From NCBI GenBank assembly GCA_041688215.1, contig JBDNIO010000009.1, positions 1-26,994 on the forward strand: a DNA stretch of 26,994 bases, in the 5' to 3' direction. Each line of letters begins with the position of its first letter. Position 1 is the stretch's first letter. The notes under the pieces were generated by a model. That model made no database searches, had not been told where the DNA came from, and saw only the letters and a list, made by a program, of their open reading frames with translations. Below are positions 22,526-26,994 of this stretch, one piece after another. Made by a program: the position numbers and the translations under genes. The DNA comes from JBDNIO01 sp041688215 (lineage in GTDB: Bacteria > Pseudomonadota > Gammaproteobacteria > Nevskiales > Salinisphaeraceae).

Positions 22526-22632
22526 CGTCAGGCGTGAGGGGTAAGGCGTGAGGCGTAAAAATCGCCATTGCCCGTTCCCGAAGCCTGCTAATATTTTTTC
22601 CGCCTCACACCTCACGCCTTTCGCCTCACGAC
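22526..22632 (-). repeat. GCGTGAGG-type hairpin repeat (rplV-rpsC)
   Basis: Arms at about 22526-22562 and 22594-22632 pair as long runs of GGCGTGAGG against CCTCACGCC with A/T-rich inner ends (TAAAAA / TTTTTT). The right arm includes the rplV TGA (22626-22628) and its last codons. Same family as 26799-26861. Confidence 0.75.
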
Positions 22633-22961
22633 GCATCCGCAACGCGGATCGTCACATGACTTGTGCGTTTTTCAATCCGGTCGGCACGACCGCGGGCACG
22701 TGGTTTCACGCGCTTCATTACCGGGCCCTCGTCTACCATAATCGTGGCAACGCTGAGCTCATCAATGTCGGCGCCGTCGTTGTGCTCGGCATTGGCAATC
22801 GCCGACTCCAATACCTTGCGCACGATGTGCGCCGCTTTCTTGGGAGAAAACTTGAGAATCTCGAGCGCCTTCTCCACCGGCAAGCCGCGCACCTGGTCAA
22901 CAACCAGGCGGGCTTTTTGCGGCGAAATGCGCACGAATTTTAATTTGGCAACGGTTTCCAT
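22626..22961 (-). CDS. rplV: 50S ribosomal protein L22 (uL22)
   Basis: 111 residues. RISPQKARLVVDQVRGLPVE and the extended loop (MKRVKPRARGRADRIEKRTS), which reaches into the exit tunnel and is the erythromycin-resistance site in other bacteria, are clear. AGAGG lies 7 nt before the ATG but is inside the perfect 21-bp closing stem of element C. The last codons fall in a GCGTGAGG-type hairpin. Confidence 0.98.
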   Translation of the reverse strand: METVAKLKFVRISPQKARLVVDQVRGLPVEKALEILKFSPKKAAHIVRKVLESAIANAEHNDGADIDELSVATIMVDEGPVMKRVKPRARGRADRIEKRTSHVTIRVADAS

Positions 22962-22964
22962 CAG

Positions 22965-23238
22965 GCAACCTCTGGTCTATTCAGAAACGGGCCACGTTTG
23001 TACCCAAAAATGTTCGGATACAAGGCGCCCGGCGCAGTGCCGTGGCAGGCCCCACGGTCAAGCCGGGCAACGCCGCAGCCGGACATTTTGGACCAAACCG
23101 CTTCGCGGCCACGCCTTGGCGCGCGCCTGGACGGCGTCATTCGTTGTTCATTTGCTACTCGCAAACTTCTCTCCTCATTCCTTGCCAGGCGCGCGCAAAG
23201 ACTGCGGCGCGGACGTATCTGAATAGACCAGAGGTTGC
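22965..23238 (-). repeat. Structured intergenic element C (rpsS-rplV)
   Basis: Closing arms 22965-22985 and 23218-23238 are perfectly complementary over 21 bp. Internal parts: CCAAAAATGTTCGG / CCGGACATTTTGG (from 23004, and 23079-23091) enclosing CCGTGG / CCACGG; mini-hairpin CCGC-TTC-GCGG (23098-23108); TGGCGCGCGCCTGG / CCAGGCGCGCGCA (23117-23130 / 23185-23197) enclosing TTTGC / GCAAA (23151-23165). The rplV-side arm ends 3 nt before the ATG and contains its Shine-Dalgarno; the other begins 8 nt after the rpsS stop. Confidence 0.9.
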
Positions 23239-23246
23239 TCATTCCT

Positions 23247-23516
23247 TTAGACCTTGCGATCGGCCAAGTGGCCCTTGAAAGTCCGGGTCGGCGAAAACTC
23301 ACCGAGCTTGTGGCCGACCATGTTTTCAGACACGAACACCGGCACATGCTGACGACCGTTGTGTACGGCAATCGTGAGACCAATCATGTCGGGCGTGACC
23401 ATGGAACGGCGCGACCAGGTCTTGATCGGGCGCTTGGTTTTGCTATCGGCAATCGCGGCGACTTTGCGCGCGAGGTGCAGATCAACAAAAGGGCCTTTTT
23501 TAATTGAACGGGGCAT
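23247..23516 (-). CDS. rpsS: 30S ribosomal protein S19 (uS19)
   Basis: 89 residues. MPRSIKKGPFVDLHLARKVA and KTWSRRSMVTPDMIGLTIAV with the GHKLGEFSPTRTFKGH end are diagnostic. uS19 pairs with uS13 in the 30S head near the A site. It is 14 bp after rplB; the following gap to rplV is expanded to 285 bp by element C. Confidence 0.98.
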   Translation of the reverse strand: MPRSIKKGPFVDLHLARKVAAIADSKTKRPIKTWSRRSMVTPDMIGLTIAVHNGRQHVPVFVSENMVGHKLGEFSPTRTFKGHLADRKV

Positions 23517-23530
23517 ACTTTACTTACCTG

Positions 23531-24373
23531 TTAGCGTTTCTTGCGCTTAGCACTGCTGCGGCTACGCACAATCATGTCGTCCGTGCGCTTATTGCTACGC
23601 GTCTTGTAACCTTTAGTCTTCCAACCCCAGGGGCTGGTCGGATGGCGGCCACCACTGGTGCGGCCTTCACCACCACCATGCGGATGATCTACCGGGTTCA
23701 TTGCAACACCACGAACCGTCGGGCGCTTGCCGCGCCAGCGCGTGGCACCGGCCTTGCCGAGCGAACGCAGGCTGTGTTCGTCGTTGCCCACTTCACCAAT
23801 CGTGGCAATACACTGGCTGAATACCCGACGCCTTTCGCCGGACTTCAAACGCAGCGTGGCGTAATCACCCTCACGCGCAACCAACTGGGCAGAGGTGCCG
23901 GCGCTGCGTGCAATCTGCGCGCCTTTACCAGGCCGCATTTCGATGCAATGTACGGTGGAACCCACCGGAATATTCTGTAACGGCAAGGCATTGCCAGGCT
24001 TGATCGGCGAATCCGGACCCGAAATCAGTGGGTCGCCCGTTTTCACATGACGCGGCGCGATAATGTAGCGACGCTCACCATCGGCGTACAACAACAAGGC
24101 CAGATTGGCACTGCGATTGGGATCATATTCCAGCCGCTCAACTTTGGCTGGAATAGAAGCCTTGTCGCGCTTGAAATCAATATGCCGATAGCTTTGCTTG
24201 TGACCACCGCCCCGATGCCGTGTGGTAATGCGGCCCGTGTTGTTGCGGCCACCGGTTCCCGACTTCTTTTCAACCAGCGCAGCGTGCGGGCCTCCGCGAT
24301 GCAGATCTTTGTTCTGCACCTGCGTGACGAACCGGCGCCCGGCTGAAGTCGGCTTGGCTTTCTTTAATGCCAT
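23531..24373 (-). CDS. rplB: 50S ribosomal protein L2 (uL2)
   Basis: 280 residues (273 in E. coli). RHRGGGHKQSYRHIDFKRDK, ARSAGTSAQLVAREGDYATL and the highly conserved NPVDHPHGGGEGRTSGGRHP, whose His is needed for peptidyl-transferase activity, are present. uL2 is a primary 23S binder at the subunit interface. It lies 12 bp after rplW. Confidence 0.98.
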   Translation of the reverse strand: MALKKAKPTSAGRRFVTQVQNKDLHRGGPHAALVEKKSGTGGRNNTGRITTRHRGGGHKQSYRHIDFKRDKASIPAKVERLEYDPNRSANLALLLYADGERRYIIAPRHVKTGDPLISGPDSPIKPGNALPLQNIPVGSTVHCIEMRPGKGAQIARSAGTSAQLVAREGDYATLRLKSGERRRVFSQCIATIGEVGNDEHSLRSLGKAGATRWRGKRPTVRGVAMNPVDHPHGGGEGRTSGGRHPTSPWGWKTKGYKTRSNKRTDDMIVRSRSSAKRKKR

Positions 24374-24385
24374 CTGTTTATCCGC

Positions 24386-24685
24386 TTACTCTATGCCACC
24401 GAGGAAATCGATTTCCTCGCCTTTGGCTAATGAAACATAGGCTTTTTTCCAGCCCGAACGATAACCCACACGCCCGCGTATGCGCTTGGCCTTGGGCTTT
24501 ACGTTCAGCGTGGTTACATCAGTAACCTTGACCTTGAACAGGCTTTCAACCGCTTTCCTGATTTCTGGCTTGGTCGCATCGCTGGCAACCTTGAACACCA
24601 CCTGATTGCGCTCGTCGGCAATCACGGTTGCTTTTTCCGAAATATGAGGTGCGCGCAGCACCTGCATTATGCGCTCCTGATTCAT
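24386..24685 (-). CDS. rplW: 50S ribosomal protein L23 (uL23)
   Basis: About 99 residues starting MNQERIMQVLRAPHISEKAT. I choose the ATG at 24685 because it overlaps the rplD TGA (ATGA) and has AAGGA 8 nt upstream; the in-frame ATG at 24694 lies directly on that ribosome site. uL23 is the exit-tunnel docking point for trigger factor and SRP. The segment KRIRGRVGYRSGWKKAYVSL is typical. Confidence 0.97.
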   Translation of the reverse strand: MNQERIMQVLRAPHISEKATVIADERNQVVFKVASDATKPEIRKAVESLFKVKVTDVTTLNVKPKAKRIRGRVGYRSGWKKAYVSLAKGEEIDFLGGIE

Positions 24686-25290
24686 GCCAGCCATCCTTCC
24701 AGGTATTTCAGTGCGTCAACAGTAATAATTACTTTTTCAGCCGCAACCAGAGACACCGGATCCAGACTGGCCGCTTCCACTACGCGCAATTTCGGCACGT
24801 TATTACTGGAATAAACCAGGTTGTCATTCATCTCATTGACCACCAGCAGGCCTTGGCTGCCGGCGCCGAACTCTTCAAGTTTGGCCAGCAAGGATTTGGT
24901 CTTGCGCTCGGTTAACCCGAATTCCTTAACCACGACCAGGCGATCCTGGCGTACCAGCTCACTCAGAATGGAGCGCATGGCGCCGCGGTACATCTTGCGA
25001 TTAACCTTCTGGCTGAAGTCGCGCGGCTTGGCAGCAAACGTTACACCACCGCCGGCCCATAACGGGCTGCGGATAGTACCCGCACGCGCCCGGCCGGTAC
25101 CCTTCTGGCGCCACGGCTTTTTGCCACCACCGCGCACTTCGGAGCGCGTTTTCTGCGCTTTGGTGCCGGCACGGCCACCCGCCATATAGGCGGTAACCAC
25201 CTGATGCACCAGGTTCGGCTTGAATTCCGCGCCACACAGCTGGTCGGCAACGGTTACGCCGGCTTGTTCTTTAGCTACTGCAAGTTCCAT
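24682..25290 (-). CDS. rplD: 50S ribosomal protein L4 (uL4)
   Basis: 202 residues, as in E. coli (201). The tunnel loop is present (RAGTKAQKTRSEVRGGGKKP, WRQKGTGRARAGTIRSPLWA). uL4 helps build the exit tunnel and in E. coli represses the S10 operon through its leader; the 90-nt tuf-rpsJ gap here does not resemble that leader. It is 29 bp after rplC. Confidence 0.98.
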   Translation of the reverse strand: MELAVAKEQAGVTVADQLCGAEFKPNLVHQVVTAYMAGGRAGTKAQKTRSEVRGGGKKPWRQKGTGRARAGTIRSPLWAGGGVTFAAKPRDFSQKVNRKMYRGAMRSILSELVRQDRLVVVKEFGLTERKTKSLLAKLEEFGAGSQGLLVVNEMNDNLVYSSNNVPKLRVVEAASLDPVSLVAAEKVIITVDALKYLEGWLA

Positions 25291-25319
25291 GTTTCCTAGC
25301 CTTAAACTTAAGCCTGAAT

Positions 25320-26090
25320 TCAGGCTTGACCCGCCCGTGCGGCTTTAATCGCAGGGCGAATAATCAAATCGGAGCCCTTGGCACCGGGCACGCCACCCTT
25401 GATGAGAATCAGATTACGCGCCACATCCACCCGGACGACTTCCAGATTTTGCACCGTGCGTCGCACGTTACCCATCTGGCCGGCCATTTTCTTGCCCTTG
25501 AAAACGCGACCCGGCGTCTGGTTTTGACCAATGGAACCCGGCGCACGATGCGACTTCGAGTTACCGTGGGTCATGCGCTGCGAGCTGAAATTGTGACGCT
25601 TGATAACACCGGCGAAACCCTTACCGATGGATTGGCCGGCAACGTCCACCACTTGCCCGTTTTCGAACACGTTGGCGGTTAGCTCGTCACCGACTTTGAT
25701 CTCGATTTCTTCGAATTGCTGCTCCTGCGTCGCCTCGTCGGCCTGCGCGTCTGCAGCATCTTCACCTTCCGCCGTCGCAGCTTTAGGCTCGGCGGCCAGC
25801 ATGCGCTTGATCTTGGGCAGGTCCTCGCCGTCTTCAATACGGAATTCCCAGGAGCTGCGGCCCGCTGCAACACCCGCCTTCTTATAGTGACCGGCCATTG
25901 CCTTGGTCACGCGAGTGGCGCGGCGCTCGCCCAGGGTAATTTGAATACCACGATACCCGTCGGTTTCCAGATCCTTGATCTGGGTAACCCGGTTCGGCGA
26001 TACCTCTACCACGGTAACAGGCACGGACGCACCGTTTTCGGTGAACACGCGCGTCATGCCGCATTTACGGCCGATTAAACCTAAACTCAT
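25320..26090 (-). CDS. rplC: 50S ribosomal protein L3 (uL3) with acidic insertion
   Basis: 256 residues against 209 in E. coli. Both halves are normal (MSLGLIGRKCGMTRVFTENG; HGNSKSHRAPGSIGQNQTPG with the Gln that is methylated in E. coli; GKKMAGQMGNVRRTVQNLEV). About 43 residues (88-130, rich in Ala, Glu, Asp, Gln) are inserted between WEFRIEDGE and IKVGDELTANVF, on the outer face of the globular domain rather than the extension that approaches the peptidyl-transferase centre. The frame is open throughout. The ATG is 3 nt from the closing stem of element D and its ribosome site (AGAG) is weak. Confidence 0.97.
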   Translation of the reverse strand: MSLGLIGRKCGMTRVFTENGASVPVTVVEVSPNRVTQIKDLETDGYRGIQITLGERRATRVTKAMAGHYKKAGVAAGRSSWEFRIEDGEDLPKIKRMLAAEPKAATAEGEDAADAQADEATQEQQFEEIEIKVGDELTANVFENGQVVDVAGQSIGKGFAGVIKRHNFSSQRMTHGNSKSHRAPGSIGQNQTPGRVFKGKKMAGQMGNVRRTVQNLEVVRVDVARNLILIKGGVPGAKGSDLIIRPAIKAARAGQA

Positions 26091-26093
26091 GTC

Positions 26094-26367
26094 GAAATCT
26101 CTACTCTATTCATGCGCATTCGCGTTCGTGTCCCAAAAAGCTCAGATGCAAGACGCGCGGCGTAGTGCCGTGGCAGGTCCCACGGCCAAGCCGTGCAACG
26201 TAGCAGTTGGGCTTTTTGGGCCGAACCCCGAAGGGGCCTGGCCTTTCCGCGCCCATGGACTACGTCTCTCATCGTTCATTTGTATATCTACAAACCTCTC
26301 TCTTCGTTCCTTGCCATGCGCGCGGAAAGACTGCGGCGCGCATGTGCATGAATCGAGTAGAGGTTTC
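26094..26367 (-). repeat. Structured intergenic element D (rpsJ-rplC)
   Basis: Closing arms 26094-26118 and 26343-26367 are complementary at 22 of 25 positions. Internal parts: CCCAAAAAGC / GCTTTTTGGG (26132-26141 / 26211-26220, perfect) enclosing CCGTGG / CCACGG; mini-hairpin CCCC-GAA-GGGG (26226-26236); CTTTCCGCGCCCATGG / CCATGCGCGCGGAAAG (26243-26258 / 26314-26329, 15 of 16) enclosing TTTGTA / TACAAA (26279-26294). The rplC-side arm ends 3 nt before the ATG. Unlike A-C, about 90 bp separate the other arm from the rpsJ stop; that stretch (26368-26457) shows no further feature. Confidence 0.88.
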
Positions 26368-26457
26368 CTACCCTTCTTGCTTATCGCCACTCGCTAGAGG
26401 GGGCGACAGTTCAAGTGAAAATCGAGGTGGCCGGGCGATGCGCCCGTAACCAGCCCG

Positions 26458-26772
26458 CTATTTTAACTTAATTTGAACGTCTACGCCTGCGGCGAGGTCC
26501 AGTTTCATCAAAGCATTTACAGTTTTCTCTGTAGGTTCAATGATATCCATCATTCTCTTGTGCGTGCGAATCTCGTATTGATCGCGCGCATCCTTGTTCA
26601 CATGCGGAGAAATCAGAATCGTGAACTTCTCTTTGCGCGTTGGCAACGGAATCGGGCCATGCACGTGTGCGCCGGTACGTTTTGCGGTTTCCACAATTTC
26701 GCGCGCGGACTTGTCGATCAAGCGATGATCGAAAGCCTTAAGGCGGATGCGGATGTTTTGACTCGTTGCCAT
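26458..26772 (-). CDS. rpsJ: 30S ribosomal protein S10 (uS10)
   Basis: 104 residues. IRIRLKAFDHRLIDKSAREI, GPIPLPTRKEKFTILISPHV and the C-terminal LDLAAGVDVQIKLK are diagnostic. uS10 is part of the 30S head and also pairs with NusB in transcription antitermination. First gene of the S10 group; it follows tuf by 90 bp, with a hairpin repeat in between. The ribosome site is weak (ACGAG). Confidence 0.98.
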   Translation of the reverse strand: MATSQNIRIRLKAFDHRLIDKSAREIVETAKRTGAHVHGPIPLPTRKEKFTILISPHVNKDARDQYEIRTHKRMMDIIEPTEKTVNALMKLDLAAGVDVQIKLK

Positions 26773-26798
26773 TGTGTGCTCGTTTTACTCGCTGTGAG

Positions 26799-26861
26799 GC
26801 GAGAGGCGTGAGGTGTGTGAGGCGGAGGGGTGGTTTTATCTTACCACCTCACGCCTCACGC
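26799..26861 (-). repeat. GCGTGAGG-type hairpin repeat (tuf-rpsJ)
   Basis: GCGAGAGGCGTGAGGTG (26799-26815) pairs with CCACCTCACGCCTCACGC (26844-26861) with one mismatch; an alternative inner stem GGTGG / CCACC is possible. It begins directly after the tuf stop. Same family as 22526-22632. Confidence 0.7.
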
Positions 26862-26862
26862 A

Positions 26863-26994
26863 TTATTCGGTAATCTTGGTCACCACACCCGCGCCCACGG
26901 TACGGCCACCTTCGCGAATAGCGAAGCGCAGGCCGTCTTCCATGGCGATGGGTACAATCAGTTCCACGTTCATGGTGACGTTGTCACCAGGCAT
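26863..26994 (-). CDS. tuf: Elongation factor Tu, C-terminal part (partial)
   Basis: The last 43 residues, beginning MPGDNVTMNVELIVPIAMED and ending REGGRTVGAGVVTKITE, are the domain 3 end of EF-Tu, the GTPase that delivers aminoacyl-tRNA to the ribosome. The gene is cut by the right window edge. tuf before rpsJ joins the str and S10 clusters, as in Pseudomonas. Confidence 0.97.
   Translation of the reverse strand: MPGDNVTMNVELIVPIAMEDGLRFAIREGGRTVGAGVVTKITE

Noticed and set aside
22626..22640. CRISPR-like reading of the repeated CCTCACGCC motif
   Set aside because: The units are adjacent, inverted across a stem and without regular spacers; there are no cas genes.
26137..26276. Possible short peptide starting MNDE in the second hairpin of element D, with a purine-rich stretch upstream
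   Set aside because: In B and C the equivalent frame ends after four codons, and in A it takes a different course. The reading frame is not conserved, so I treat the motif as a structural part of the element.
26773..26862. E. coli-type S10 leader regulated by uL4
   Set aside because: The gap is only 90 bp and is filled by a GCGTGAGG-type hairpin; no resemblance to the known leader is visible.

Overview
This window is a gammaproteobacterial chromosome segment. The gene order (tuf, then S10, spc and alpha ribosomal-protein clusters, then rplQ) and the protein sequences resemble those of Pseudomonas-like and marine Gammaproteobacteria. An apaH of the GDLQGC type, a tad pilus locus and a DUF1302/YCF48/MMPL cluster fit a marine relative of that group; the exact genus is inference. 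All genes are on the minus strand except apaH.

Layout. Positions 1-842: start of a tad (Flp pilus) locus read leftward: flp pilin, a hairpin, then two TadE-like pseudopilins, the last cut by the window edge. 961-1779: apaH on the plus strand. 1787-2492: a frameshifted REP-associated tyrosine transposase (RAYT) flanked by four REP palindromes. 2541-9452: an envelope cluster read leftward, DUF1302 outer-membrane protein, YCF48-like beta-propeller, MMPL/RND exporter, then a terminator. The DUF1302 gene appears dead: two frame changes near 8130 and an in-frame TAA that removes the final aromatic beta-signal. 9745-10821: DUF481 beta-barrel protein. 11052-26994: the translation superoperon, transcribed from tuf (partial) through rpsJ to rplQ. 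It is complete, including the 38-residue rpmJ, and encodes 26 ribosomal proteins, SecY and RNA polymerase alpha.

The most unusual signal lies between the ribosomal genes. Four junctions (rpsJ-rplC, rpsS-rplV, rplO-secY, rpsK-rpsD) that are normally tight each hold a related element of about 270 bp. Each element has a closing stem of 21-26 bp and three internal hairpin domains. Most stem sequences differ from copy to copy but stay complementary within each copy, so four paralogous copies covary at nearly every stem. In all four, the downstream arm ends only 2-3 nt before the start codon of the next gene and covers its ribosome-binding region. At rplO-secY the upstream arm also contains the last codons and stop of rplO. 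A shorter relative sits at rplN-rplX, and two other hairpin repeat families occupy four further junctions. I read this as a structured, repeated intergenic element that could set translational coupling, mRNA processing or stoichiometry in the superoperon, or a repeat whose ends are inverted copies of host sequence. Neither explanation is proven.

Several products of this cluster also carry acidic, alanine-rich additions: an N-terminal tail of about 38 residues on uS11, an insertion of about 43 residues in uL3, and a longer N-terminus on uS17.
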